Of a stretch of 64,000 nt of DNA, positions 18,707-27,315 are shown in pieces (position 1 is the stretch's first letter; every line of letters starts with the position of its first letter). Source of the DNA: Sabulicella glaciei. GTDB taxonomy: Bacteria > Pseudomonadota > Alphaproteobacteria > Acetobacterales > Acetobacteraceae. Under the pieces are notes generated by a model, which worked only from the letters and a program-made list of their open reading frames with translations, searched no databases and was not told the DNA's origin. The translations under genes were made by a program, and so were the position numbers. Where the stretch lies: contig NZ_JAPFQI010000020.1 in the NCBI RefSeq assembly GCF_026183895.1, forward strand, positions 18,149 through 82,148, in the 5' to 3' direction.

Positions 18707-19690
18707 AAGTGTGCCCGCCCGACCGATCCGGCCACTGAACGACCATACCATCCGCCCCCGAGGCGGATCAGGCGCTGGGAGCCGAACGGTCCGCGCCCAA
18801 CGGGCCATCACCTGTCCTCAGCAGCCCCTGATCAGCGGGTTATTCGAGGTGTCCACGCGCTTGGCCGCATCATATCCCCGCAGGTCCACAATCCCGACGT
18901 CCTCCGAGCGGACCACCCGTGCATTCACCACCGCAGCCACGGGCGTCGCGTTCCGGCCCGTCTGCGTCCGATCAGCCATGACCAAAGCACGTGCAATGCG
19001 ATCGAAGGCGCCCGTGCTCGCAAAGCGGAGATCGATCGTGCACCGCGACCAACCTCTGGCCAGTGCGGCCGGGAAAAGGTCTCAACCATACAAGGAATTA
19101 CTTTACAATCCTTCATCAAAAAAGATTTGATCCCGTCCGATCGGCGGTCGGACCCAAACACCGCGGACCAACAGTGGAGGTGGTAGAGGGGTGCGCAATC
19201 GGCTTGTCTCCTCATCGCGTTCTTGTAGAAAGTCGCGCCTGGCTCATCCAGCGGCGAGCGGGTGTCGGTCCCCCGACGCGAGGCCGACCAGTACACTCCC
19301 GGCGCCTCAAATCAGATCATGCTCGTGCAGTCTTGGCAGCAGGCGCTTGAGGTGCAGCAGGCGCAGGTCCGATCGGAGGTCGCGGCCTTCCGCACGCGCA
19401 TTGGTGGCCAGATCACGGCCACCGTGGTCAGCGACTTGGACCTGCCATAGGAACGTGTTGGTCGGAATGATAGCGCGGTGGACTGTTCGGGGGGGTGTTA
19501 TGCCGCGTCTCTCAGATGAGGCGAAGTCGCTGTCTGAACGATGGGCACCACCGAACGTGGCCGCGAAGGCGGCCGTGGAATGGCTGCAGCCGCTGTCCCG
19601 CCGTCTGCTTTGCGCCTGGAATCGTCTAAATGCCGGGCAAGCTCTGTCTCATTTGATTTCGGACGCCTTAAGCGAAGGAGGAAAAATTCG
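18707..19690. other. Gene-poor region with one IS5 remnant
   Basis: Apart from the IS5 piece at 18830-19026 no coding sequence is supported. Short open frames such as 19262-19450 have no recognisable domain, ribosome-binding site or codon bias. The stretch ends with the AAGGAGG that serves the gene at 19691. Confidence 0.5.
18830..19026 (-). pseudogene. IS5-family transposase remnant
   Basis: The minus-strand frame reads STGAFDRIARALVMADRTQT, GRNATPVAAVVNARVVRSED and VGIVDLRGYDAAKRVD, then stops. This matches the central part of IS427/IS1031-like IS5 transposases (a W/FERI helix, then AAVIDSQSV-type and GYDAGK-type motifs). It is too short and lacks the rest of the DDE domain. Confidence 0.5.
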
Positions 19691-20104
19691 ATGACAAGTG
19701 CATCGTTGGTCCGCGCTCCAGGGCGTGCGCCTCGCATGCTCTCCCTGGCGTACCGCGCGGCGGTACTTCTGCTCCTCCTGGTTGCGAGACCCGCTTCCGC
19801 GCTAGCGGACAGCTGGTTGGTGGAGTTCCGCGACGGCTCGACGGTCACTCAGGTCCGCCTTATAGATACAGCGGGCCCTCTGAACGAGTGGCGGGCGATG
19901 GACCCGAACGCCATCATTCCCAACAGCGGCGACTTCATGAACCAGTTCGGGGACGTGCGGCCTACCGTGCAGCCGAGCTGGGTACTGAAGGACTTCGACA
20001 TAGACAAGGTCGGCGTCGGCTCAGAAGGTGACGGCCAGATGGACGACAACGATGGGACCTTTCCGAAGGGGACATTTAGATGGCGAGTACTAAGCCGGCT
20101 TTGA
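19691..20104 (+). CDS. Small secreted protein of unknown function
   Basis: This 137-residue protein has AAGGAGG 9 bp before ATG 19691 and a signal peptide (RMLSLAYRAAVLLLLLVARPASALA, cut near residue 40). The mature part begins DSWLVEFRDGSTVTQVRLID and has an acidic stretch (GSEGDGQMDDNDGTF) that may bind a metal, with no domain I recognise. It ends 79 bp before the start of the M35-like protease on the same strand, so it may be its cotranscribed partner. That link is inference from context. Confidence 0.7.
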   Translation: MTSASLVRAPGRAPRMLSLAYRAAVLLLLLVARPASALADSWLVEFRDGSTVTQVRLIDTAGPLNEWRAMDPNAIIPNSGDFMNQFGDVRPTVQPSWVLKDFDIDKVGVGSEGDGQMDDNDGTFPKGTFRWRVLSRL

Positions 20105-20183
20105 CGTCGGTGACGACGGACCAGGGCAGAGGCGCGCGAGGATCGTTTTTGGCCGCTTGGATCGAGAGGGACGGAGGATTGCC

Positions 20184-20771
20184 GTGGCAGTGAGGATCTG
20201 GGGTTTCGTGTTTCTCTGGATCGCGTTGACAGCGGCATCCCCGGCGCGAGCCGCGGCCGGCCCCTGCTCGGCCTCCGAGCAAGGCGTCGCCGCAGCAGCC
20301 CTGGCGACTGCTAAAACCGCTCTAGATGAGGTCATCGGACTTTTGGCATCGCCGAACGAGCGGGTCCAAGGACAGATGGAGAAGTGGTTCGGGTCACGCA
20401 CCGACGCGTCAGTGGCGAGGGTGCGCCAGATCCTCACGAACGCGCGGGTCTTCGCAAATGGAGTGACCTTCCGGTGCCTGAACTCCGCGCTGCCAGATGG
20501 GGTGCCCTACGCCTATGTTAACCCCGTCGTGGCGTTTGAAATCTTGCTCGGCCTGCCATTCTTCCAGACCGGCACGACAGGCTTCGACTCGAAGATGGGC
20601 GTCGTCATCCACGAGATGACGCACTTCCACCTCGTCGGGGGCACGACTGACTCCCGGAGGCACTATGGGGTACGGGGCAGCCTCCAGCTCGCCACCACTG
20701 ACCCCGCGAGGGCGATCAGGACTGCCGACAACTACGAGTACTTCGTCGAGGCCCTGGTGTTCGGCCTTTGA
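20184..20771 (+). CDS. Secreted M35-like (aspzincin) metallo-endopeptidase
   Basis: This 195-residue protein starts at GTG 20184, chosen because GGAGG lies 7 bp upstream and it opens the signal peptide MAVRIWGFVFLWIALTAA (cut near residue 25). The aspzincin signature is complete: HEMTH (His143, Glu144, His147) followed by GGTTDSRRHYG with Asp156 as the third zinc ligand and Tyr161-Gly162. A late ADNYEYFVEAL segment is also typical of lysine-specific metallo-endopeptidase domains. The catalytic domain fills the chain, so it is probably a small secreted protease. It follows a small secreted protein gene. It is the fourth protease family in the 6-21 kb stretch. Confidence 0.88.
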   Translation: MAVRIWGFVFLWIALTAASPARAAAGPCSASEQGVAAAALATAKTALDEVIGLLASPNERVQGQMEKWFGSRTDASVARVRQILTNARVFANGVTFRCLNSALPDGVPYAYVNPVVAFEILLGLPFFQTGTTGFDSKMGVVIHEMTHFHLVGGTTDSRRHYGVRGSLQLATTDPARAIRTADNYEYFVEALVFGL

Positions 20772-20877
20772 CCAGGCGTCAGGTTGCTCGTGAGGCGCGC
20801 GGGGCTGGATCGACAAGCATCCATGAGGTGTGCCAGGCTCAATGAGAGCTGACTTGGTCTTGGTTCAATGCTGCCCG

Positions 20878-21381
20878 CCGCCGGGCAATTACCAGGATTG
20901 GCGCAGGGATGACTGGATCGCGGCGCTCGACGCCAACATGCTGACGCCGATCGAGCTGATCCGCCGCACGGTTCCGGGGATGATCCAGCGCGGCTTCGGG
21001 CGGATTGTGAACATCACCTCGAGCACGGTGAAGGACCCCATCGCCGTTCTGGGGCTCTCGAACGGCGCGCGCGCCGGACTGACGGGCTTTATAGCTGGGC
21101 TTGCGCGCGATCTCGCGCCGACGGGCGTGACGATCAACAACCTCCTGCCCGGACCTTTCGACACGGACCGTATCCGCAAGGTCGTCGAGGCGCGTGCGAA
21201 GAAGGAGGGTCGCCCGTTCGAGGAGATGTGGCAGCTCCGCTTGAGGGAGAGCCCAATGCGCCGCCTCGGATCGCCGGAGGAGTTCGGGGCAGCCTGCGCG
21301 TTCCTGTGCAGCAGCCTGTCGGGCTACATGACGGGGCAGAACGTCCTGCTTGATGGCGGTGCCTGCCGCGGCACCTTCTGA
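20878..21381 (+). pseudogene. SDR-family oxidoreductase, 5'-truncated
   Basis: From about 20878 the frame matches the C-terminal two thirds of a short-chain dehydrogenase: PPPGNYQDWRRDDWIAALDA, GRIVNITSSTVKDP (catalytic Ser region), VTINNLLPGPFDTDRI and the C-terminal YMTGQNVLLDGGA. The Rossmann TGxxxGIG motif and the NNAGG segment are missing; upstream bases are unrelated. The usual YxxxK is replaced by LSNGARAG, known in a subgroup of SDR proteins. It has lost its N-terminus, presumably by the rearrangement that placed it next to the protease gene. Confidence 0.8.
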
Positions 21382-21491
21382 ACTCAGCGTCTTGTGTGGA
21401 CATTGGGTAATCGCGGCCTGAGCGGAGTCCGCTCAAGGTGCCTCGATCCGGGCGGCGTCGCCCGGCATCTCGCACGATGGGAGACCGCTCA

Positions 21492-22538
21492 ATGACCCAT
21501 TTTGTCGGCCTGGACGTTTCGCAGAAGGTGACGGCCATCTGTGTCGTGGACGGCACCGGCCGTCGTGTCTGGCGCGGCCAGTGCGCCACGCAGCCCGAGC
21601 AGATCGAACAGGCCGTTCGACGGCATGCCGGCGATGGCGCCGCGGTTGGGGTGGAGACAGGCCCGATGACGCCCTGGCTGGTCCACGAACTGCGCGGACG
21701 CGACCTCGACGTGGTTTGCCTGGACGCCAGGCATGCTCGTGCAGCCCTCAAGATGCAGATCAACAAGACAGATCAGAACGACGCCGAGGGTCTCGCGCAG
21801 ATCATGCGGACGGGATGGTTCCGGGCCGTGCACGTCAAGTCCTATGAGTCGCACCGGGCGCGTGCCCTGCTGGGCGCGAGGGCTCAGTTGGTCGGCATGA
21901 CCACACGCCTGTCGAATCACATCCGCGGCGTGCTCAAGGTGTTCGGGCTGCTGCCCGGCGCCATGCGCGGCTTGCCCTTCGACCGCCGTGTCGAAGCCTT
22001 GCTCGGCGAGCGCGAGGATCTGGCGCCCATCGTCCGGCCCATGCTGGCTGCCTGGCGCGGGCTACGCGAGCAGATCGCGGCCTTCGACAAGGCGATCCGG
22101 GCGCTGGCGAGAGCAAGCCCGGCCTGTCGCCTCCTGATGAGCGTGCCCGGCATTGGGGTCGTATCCGGCCTGTCCTTTATCAGCACGGTGGAGGACCCGG
22201 CGCGCTTTGCCCGGTCACGATCGGTCGGCGCCCACATGGGGCTGACGCCTCAGCGGTACCAGTCGGGCGACATCGATCGCAGCGGCAGGATCTCGAAGTG
22301 CGGTGATGGCCTCGCGCGGACCCTCATGTACGAGGCGGCCGTGGTCATCCTGACGCGCGTCAAGCGCTCGTCGGGCCTGAAGGATTGGGCGCTGGCGATC
22401 GCAAGCCGGTCGGGCTTCGGCAAGGCACGTGTGGCCCTGGCTCGAAAGCTGGCGGTGATCCTGCACAGCATCTGGCGTTCTGGCGAGCCGTTCCGCTGGT
22501 CGGCGGAGGAGCGGCAAGGGTGCCCGCAGCCCGCATGA
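21492..22538 (+). CDS. IS110-family transposase 6 (complete)
   Basis: This 348-residue transposase starts at ATG 21492 (MTHFVGLDVSQKVTAICVVD). The DEDD residues lie in GLDVSQK, GVETGPMTPWL and NKTDQNDAEGLAQIMRTGWF. The C-terminal domain shows VPGIGVVSGLSFI, HMGLTPQRYQSGDIDRSGRI and SRSGFGKARVALARKLAVIL. No lesions are visible. It is the same subtype as the split transposase 2 and broken transposase 3, but intact, so it could mobilise related defective copies in trans. About 260 bp of noncoding DNA follow the stop. Confidence 0.94.
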   Translation: MTHFVGLDVSQKVTAICVVDGTGRRVWRGQCATQPEQIEQAVRRHAGDGAAVGVETGPMTPWLVHELRGRDLDVVCLDARHARAALKMQINKTDQNDAEGLAQIMRTGWFRAVHVKSYESHRARALLGARAQLVGMTTRLSNHIRGVLKVFGLLPGAMRGLPFDRRVEALLGEREDLAPIVRPMLAAWRGLREQIAAFDKAIRALARASPACRLLMSVPGIGVVSGLSFISTVEDPARFARSRSVGAHMGLTPQRYQSGDIDRSGRISKCGDGLARTLMYEAAVVILTRVKRSSGLKDWALAIASRSGFGKARVALARKLAVILHSIWRSGEPFRWSAEERQGCPQPA

Positions 22539-23049
22539 CCGTTTGCTGACCAGCACTTCGGCCCAACGCCGGATGTGAGGGCTGCCCCCCGGGGCGAAGG
22601 TGCAGGCTGGCTGCGCAAGAGGGCCTTGAGCCACGTGCCCGGCACGCGAGCTCGTTGTGGACATTGCAGCGCCTGTGCTTCGAACCCAATGTTGCGGCGG
22701 ACTTGTTCGACCGCGAAGAGAACCGTGACCCCGGCCTGGCAGCGCCTGAAGCATTTTGCTCATTGACAAGGAGAAGGCGATTAGAGAACGGCCCCCTCGA
22801 CGCAAGGGCGATTTGACGTTTGGCGCCGCGGTCGGGTGCGGTCATGTGTCCGGCCTGTTTGTGCGGCACCCACGGCCGCTGGCCCTGATGCAATCCGCAG
22901 CTCGGCTCCCAATCAGCCTATCGCGCTCAAGGCGCTTAACGCCTAACGGGTTCTGCCGGGCCCCGGGTTCGACCGGTTCGCCATCACGCCACCATCGCCC
23001 TCACGCACCCGCCGGTCGCGGCGACCTCCGGCGAGGAAGCTATCGTTTC
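22539..23049. other. Noncoding ends of two facing IS110 elements
   Basis: No gene is supported. The left half is the 3' noncoding end of IS110 element 6 (to about 22800, ending near gacaaggagaaggcgatt). The right half is the noncoding end of minus-strand element 7 and shares the block tgtccggcct...cggccgctggccctgatg with the equivalent place in element 4. Both are candidate guide-RNA regions. Confidence 0.5.
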
Positions 23050-24084
23050 CTATGCGCCTACGGGCTGCGCGCCTCCATGCTGCGGTTCAAAGCTCACGCC
23101 ACGCGTCAGCAGCGCCCAGGCGATGCGAGCCGTCTTGTTGGCCTGCGCGACCGCCGCGACCATGGTCGGGCGGCGCTCCAGCAGATCCCCAAGCCAGCCT
23201 CCCTTTGCCTTGGCCCGCGTGTGCCGGATCACCGCCGAGGCCCCGAGCACCAGGAGACGCCGCAGATAGCGGTCGCCTGCCTTGGAGATGCCACCCTGTC
23301 GCGGCTTGCCGCCTGTGCTGTTCTGCCTCGGCACGAGGCCAATCCAGGCCGCGAAGTGCCGGGCCGAGGCGAAGTTCGACACGTCGCCCACGGTCGCGAC
23401 GATTGCTGACGCCGTGATGGGACCGATGCCGGGCACGGCCGCGAGGCGCCGGCTGGCCTCGCTTCCCTTGTGCCAGGCGAGGATCGCCGCCTCGATCTCC
23501 TCCACCCGCGCGCTCAACGTCTCCAGCTCCGCCGCCAGGCCTCGCAGCGCCTGGCGGGCCAGGGGCGGCAGGGTGGTTTCATCCTCGCCGAGCAGAACGG
23601 CCAGCAGATCCGCCACGCGAGCGATCCCCTGCGGGGCGATGATGCCGAACTCCGCCATGTGCCCGCGCAGCGCATTCACCAGCATGGTGCGCTGCCGGAT
23701 CAGCAGGTCTCGCGTCCGGTGCAGCACCAGCACCGCCTGCTGCTCCGCTGTCTTCACCGGCACGAAGCGCATGCTCGGCCGGCCCACCGCCTCGCAGATC
23801 GCCTCGGCATCGGCCGCGTCGGTCTTGCCGCGTTTGACGTAGGGCTTCACGTAGGAGGCTGGGATCAGCCGGACCTCGTGGCCAAACGCGCTGATCGCCC
23901 GTGCCCAGTGATGCGCCGTGCCACAGGCCTCGATGCCCACCAGGCAGGGCGGCAGAGCGCGGAAGAAGTCGAGCACCTCGCTGCGGCTCAGCTTGCGCCG
24001 GAGCACCGCCCGGCCGGCCTCGTTCACTCCGTGTGCCTGGAACACGCGCTTGGCGATGTCCAGCCCGATCGTGGTAACTTCCAT
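23050..24084 (-). CDS. IS110-family transposase 7 (complete)
   Basis: This 344-residue transposase starts at ATG 24084 (MEVTTIGLDIAKRVFQAHGV). The DEDD segments are IGLDIAK, GIEACGTAHHWARAI and GKTDAADAEAICEAVGRPSM. The C-terminal part has VPGIGPITASAIVATVGD, RQNSTGGKPRQGGISKAGD and YLRRLLVLGASA. No frameshift is seen. It is the same subtype as the transposase at 9592-10605, with the same conserved noncoding 3' region, so the two elements are close relatives. Confidence 0.94.
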   Translation of the reverse strand: MEVTTIGLDIAKRVFQAHGVNEAGRAVLRRKLSRSEVLDFFRALPPCLVGIEACGTAHHWARAISAFGHEVRLIPASYVKPYVKRGKTDAADAEAICEAVGRPSMRFVPVKTAEQQAVLVLHRTRDLLIRQRTMLVNALRGHMAEFGIIAPQGIARVADLLAVLLGEDETTLPPLARQALRGLAAELETLSARVEEIEAAILAWHKGSEASRRLAAVPGIGPITASAIVATVGDVSNFASARHFAAWIGLVPRQNSTGGKPRQGGISKAGDRYLRRLLVLGASAVIRHTRAKAKGGWLGDLLERRPTMVAAVAQANKTARIAWALLTRGVSFEPQHGGAQPVGA

Positions 24085-24358
24085 GGTGGACGGCTCCTCT
24101 GCTCGCAGCCTTCGACAGCCGCGAGCCTGGCACAGCGATGCCGCTCAGGGGCCGTCCACCGCATCAGGCTAGGACGATGGGGGCGCGCTCGTGAGCCTCG
24201 TGCTTGTGGCCCGGGTGTCGCTTCAGGACATGCGTAGGGTTGTCCGGATCATGAGAGGATGGCGGCGTCCCGTACTATTGATGTCCAGGTCGCCGCGACA
24301 TCGTGGCGCGGCTCGCGCATGACCATGTGACCGCCGCGGGACGCGCCGGCCGGCCCGG

Positions 24359-25450
24359 TCACTTCTGGGCGGCCTTCGCCTCCTCCTTCACGGCCTTCGG
24401 GGCGACCCAGAGACCGAGCCGTCCGTCGGCGATCTCGCAGAGGATGGCGGAAGTGACGTCCGCCCGGAAGATCTCGCACCCCGTATCGTCCTCCCAGATC
24501 TGGCCCAGGTGGTCCTCCTTGCACTGCGCGAGGGTGTAGCCGTCCTTGATGGCCACGACATCGACGCTGTCCTGCCCCTCGACGAGGGACTGCACCTTTC
24601 CGTCCTCGCCGCGTGTCACCAGGATCAGAGCGCAGGCCTTCGTCTTCAGACCGGCCTGGTAGGCCTGGCAGCTCGCGTCGCGCAACGGGATGGTTGCCGT
24701 GTCGCCGTCCGGTTTGCCCCGGGTGAGGGCCCGCTCCCTGTTGTAGATCGAGGTCACGCCACCCTGGTCCAGGATCCACGCGGTCGTATCGTCCCGGAGC
24801 GATTCCGCCCGTACGGCCTTCTTCAGGGTCCGGTTCTTTGCCGCGGCGTCGGCCACGATGTACTCCATCGCGCGGAGGGCCGCGCGGGCGACCGTCGTCC
24901 GGCGGTGCTTGTCGTAAGCGGCCGGCATGAGGAGCCGCGCCAGGAGCAGACACGGATTGGCCATCGCGCGCTTGCCGACCGACAGGACAGACGGCGCGTC
25001 CTTGCCCAGCGCCCTGTTCGCCTCGTTGAACTTGTGGACGAGGCTGGGAAGGGCATTTGGATCCTTCTTGAGCCGCAAGGCATGCACCGCAATGGTGGCG
25101 GACGTGGACGCCAGGGCCTGGCTCGAGCGTGCCGACGTGTCGGTCAGCTGCTCAGAGGCTTCCCTGAGGGCATCGAATGCTTGGTCAACATCGCTCGGCC
25201 TGCCGGCTTTTGAGGACCTACTGCCGTCACTGCGCTGCGTTCCTTCATCCAGCGCACCCTTGTCGTGATCGCTGCTCCCGTCCTTCTGTTCCTTTCCATC
25301 TTCCTCTTTCTCAATTTCGGGGCGGCCGTCGAAGGAGCCAGCTGTCTCCTCAGCTGGGGTTGCCGGCTTTGCGATGTCGGGCGGCCTGTCGGGGCCCGCT
25401 TGAGAGAGGTTCTCGGAATCCGAGTCCGGATTGAAGAGCGTGTTGTCCAT
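24359..25450 (-). CDS. Protein of unknown function, acidic N-terminus
   Basis: This is a 363-residue protein from ATG 25450 (MDNTLFNPDSDSENLSQAGP); a TTG further upstream is less likely. Residues 1-85 are acidic, disordered and low in complexity (KEEDGKEQKDGSSDHDKG). Residues about 88-215 are predicted mainly helical (QAFDALREASEQLTDTSARS, KFNEANRALGKDAP). The C-terminal part is mixed (SLRDDTTAWILDQGGVTSIY, LVEGQDSVDVVAIKDGYTLA). I recognise no domain or catalytic motif. Base and codon use fit the host. It is a lone gene between IS110 element 7 and a 1-kb region with direct repeats. A plasmid-maintenance role is possible from context, but nothing in the sequence shows it. Confidence 0.7.
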   Translation of the reverse strand: MDNTLFNPDSDSENLSQAGPDRPPDIAKPATPAEETAGSFDGRPEIEKEEDGKEQKDGSSDHDKGALDEGTQRSDGSRSSKAGRPSDVDQAFDALREASEQLTDTSARSSQALASTSATIAVHALRLKKDPNALPSLVHKFNEANRALGKDAPSVLSVGKRAMANPCLLLARLLMPAAYDKHRRTTVARAALRAMEYIVADAAAKNRTLKKAVRAESLRDDTTAWILDQGGVTSIYNRERALTRGKPDGDTATIPLRDASCQAYQAGLKTKACALILVTRGEDGKVQSLVEGQDSVDVVAIKDGYTLAQCKEDHLGQIWEDDTGCEIFRADVTSAILCEIADGRLGLWVAPKAVKEEAKAAQK

Positions 25451-26053
25451 CTGCCTGGGATCCTTTCGTGATTCGAACCACTGGCCTCCGCATTTCAAAA
25501 CCGGCGCCTTTCCACTTGCACTGCGAAGACCTTCATTGTTCTTCGCGCCCCCACCCCAGATCGATCAAGGTTTCGCTGGGGCGTTTCGCAAATTTCCCCG
25601 AAACCCCGGAGAATTCATTTGCCGAATTCCTCAACATCTAGTTCGGGACGTGCCCATAGTTCTTCGCGGTCCGACAGCACGGCTGGGGACAGGCGCGCTC
25701 AACGGTGTTCGAATGGAGTGGCGTAAGACGGCGTCGAGGCGGGCGGATGCCGAGCGGACGTGCTCGCGACGGCAGAGGACCGAGTGACGGCACCTCGCTC
25801 CCGGCCATCCTATCACTCGCTGGATGAGCAGCCGCACCGGTCCCCAGGAGGCCAGACGGGCCCGCGGCATGACCTGGATCCCGCGCATGAGAAGGGCAGG
25901 GGCCGTGACCGGCTTCTCTCCTCCATTCCCCCTGCTTCCTGATCTGGATCAGCGGTCGAGCCGGCTGGACGGGGGACGGTCTAGAAGGACGCCATGCGCG
26001 TCCCGCCGTTCGGAACCGGCACGCTCGCTCCCGGTCAACCGGCGATCCACCAC

Positions 26054-26094
26054 CCGTCAACCAGCGATCAACCAAGCGTCAACCAGCGATCAAC
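26054..26094. repeat. Iteron-like direct repeats, about 22-bp period
   Basis: The motif cgtcaaccagcgatcaac occurs twice with a 22-bp period (from about 26057 and 26079). It is preceded by the degenerate copy ggtcaaccggcgatccac and followed by atcaactgaggatctac and gatcaactcatgg. The array therefore extends over roughly 26030-26125 with diverging ends. Confidence 0.6.
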
Positions 26095-26189
26095 TGAGGA
26101 TCTACTACGGATCAACTCATGGCGGATCCTTTCCACCCCGCGTTCGGCTCGTAGCCAGCCTCCACTCCGGCTTTGGCTTCCCGAGGCGT

Positions 26190-26269
26190 GCGGGCGCAAT
26201 ACCGCAAATTTTCAGTTTGCTGGTTTTCGCCGAGCGCGGGCGTGCCGGCGCAATACCGTGAATGGCTCG
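26190..26269. repeat. Direct repeat gcgggcgcaataccg type
   Basis: The sequence gcgtgcgggcgcaataccg near 26190 recurs as gcgtgccggcgcaataccg near 26247, about 60 bp apart. An AT-rich stretch (caaattttcagtttgctgg) lies between them. Paired repeats around an AT-rich core are seen in origins and partition sites. Here this is only suggestive. Confidence 0.5.
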
Positions 26270-26464
26270 TTCACGTTTCTCGCAAAGCCCTCCGCGTGCA
26301 GGCGAAATCCAGCCGGTTCTTAGTCCTTTCAACCGCCGAAGCGCTCTCGGGAGCCTCGTGATCGTCTTCAGCAAGCGCGTCAAACAGGTGGGTTGGCATC
26401 CATGACCGGTGCCCGGGGCCCTACTTGGCTGCCAGAGGGAGTCACTCCAGCAGCCAAGTCATGG

Positions 26465-26977
26465 TCACGCGGGGAGCTGGCTGGGCGAGGTGCCAGCCGA
26501 CAGATGGCTGCCTGCGGCGGCAGGATCTGGCGGCCCTGACGTGATCTCGGCGTGAGTGGCGCCACTCTCAAGGAGACGCTTCAGCTCCGCTCCAAGACGG
26601 GTCGCTTGCATCCGCCGGGTCGCGCATTCGCGCACCATGATCGTCCGCCATCCCTGCGCCTGCAGGGCTGTAAGGACGGCGGCATCGCGGGCCTGGTTGC
26701 GAGCGAACTTCGCCTCCCAGAACGCGCGGTTCGTCGTGGGCACGCGCGCCAGCTGGCAGCCACGGTGATGATGCCAGAAGCATCCGTGGACGAACACGCA
26801 CACGCGGTGGCTGTCGAGCACGAGGTCCGGCGTGCCGCGCAGCTCCACGGCGTGGCAGCGAAGCGGGCCGAGCCCCGCGCGTAGCAACGCGTCGAGGGTG
26901 GCCTGCTCGGGGCCGGTGAGGCGCAGGGGCGCGTGGGCGGCCGCGCCAGCGGCGCGGCCAAGGTGGGTCAGGTTCAA
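26465..26977 (-). CDS. vsr: Vsr-like very short patch repair endonuclease
   Basis: This 170-residue protein starts at TTG 26977. The Vsr core is clear: ELRGTPDLVLDSHRVCVFVH (catalytic Asp in GTPDLV), GCFWHHHRGCQLARVPTTNR (His and Cys of the zinc site) and the helix FWEAKFARNQARDAAVLTAL ending in GWRTIMVRECATR. Vsr enzymes nick at T:G mismatches left by deamination of 5-methylcytosine. The N-terminus departs from the usual family start (no RSxNMxxIxxKxTxPE), and residues 1-45 and the C-terminal 40 residues are divergent. No cytosine methyltransferase gene is next to it, although vsr normally pairs with dcm-type genes. Confidence 0.85.
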   Translation of the reverse strand: MNLTHLGRAAGAAAHAPLRLTGPEQATLDALLRAGLGPLRCHAVELRGTPDLVLDSHRVCVFVHGCFWHHHRGCQLARVPTTNRAFWEAKFARNQARDAAVLTALQAQGWRTIMVRECATRRMQATRLGAELKRLLESGATHAEITSGPPDPAAAGSHLSAGTSPSQLPA

Positions 26978-27315
26978 GGGAGGATCTCCGTCCCGGTTCG
27001 GGCGAGGGAAGTCTGAGAGTCAGACTTTTGGTCTGGGCTCAGACGGGGCCGATGGAGGGCCGCGCTGCACCACGCGGCCGGGGAGGAGAGCCCTCATGTG
27101 AATCGCGCGCGCCGTCTCCGCAAGAGTCTGCAGGCGCGGCAGGTCGATTCTCTCGCGCGGGAGGGAGAACCCCCAGAGGGGGGGGGAGGGAGGCCTGGAG
27201 GCCTCCCGCGCGGCGCCCGCTGGCGCCGGGGCAGGGCCGTGACCGGTCCCCGCCCCGGGCCCGCCGGGCACCGCGCGGTGGGGCGATTCACCCCACCTCC
27301 AAAGGAGACCAATCC
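26978..27315. other. Divergent intergenic region between vsr and the Toprim gene
   Basis: No gene is supported. This 338-bp stretch separates vsr (minus) from the plus-strand Toprim-primase-AAA module and should contain both promoters. Near 27012 the short palindrome gagagtcagacttttggtctgg...cagac is present, and a similar agtctgaatctcagactt lies at 30751-30768, just after the ATPase gene. The two may be matched boundary or regulatory motifs. Confidence 0.4.

Larger units (their letters stand above)
25451..26464. other. 1-kb noncoding region with direct repeats
   Basis: No gene is supported over 1 kb. The right half holds two sets of short direct repeats (26054-26094 and 26190-26269). Repeats of this kind next to replication-type genes can be iterons, but no Rep initiator gene is adjacent. 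Confidence 0.45.

Noticed and set aside
19262..19450. 62-codon open frame upstream of the M35-like protease genes
   Set aside because: No ribosome-binding site, no domain, and it sits in degenerate DNA next to an IS5 remnant.
25465..25505. tRNA-like T-arm (gtggttcgaatcac on the minus strand) before the unknown gene at 24359-25450
   Set aside because: The stem pairs only with a 6-nt loop, not the canonical 5-bp stem and 7-nt loop, and there is no acceptor stem or CCA. Too weak for a tRNA or att site.
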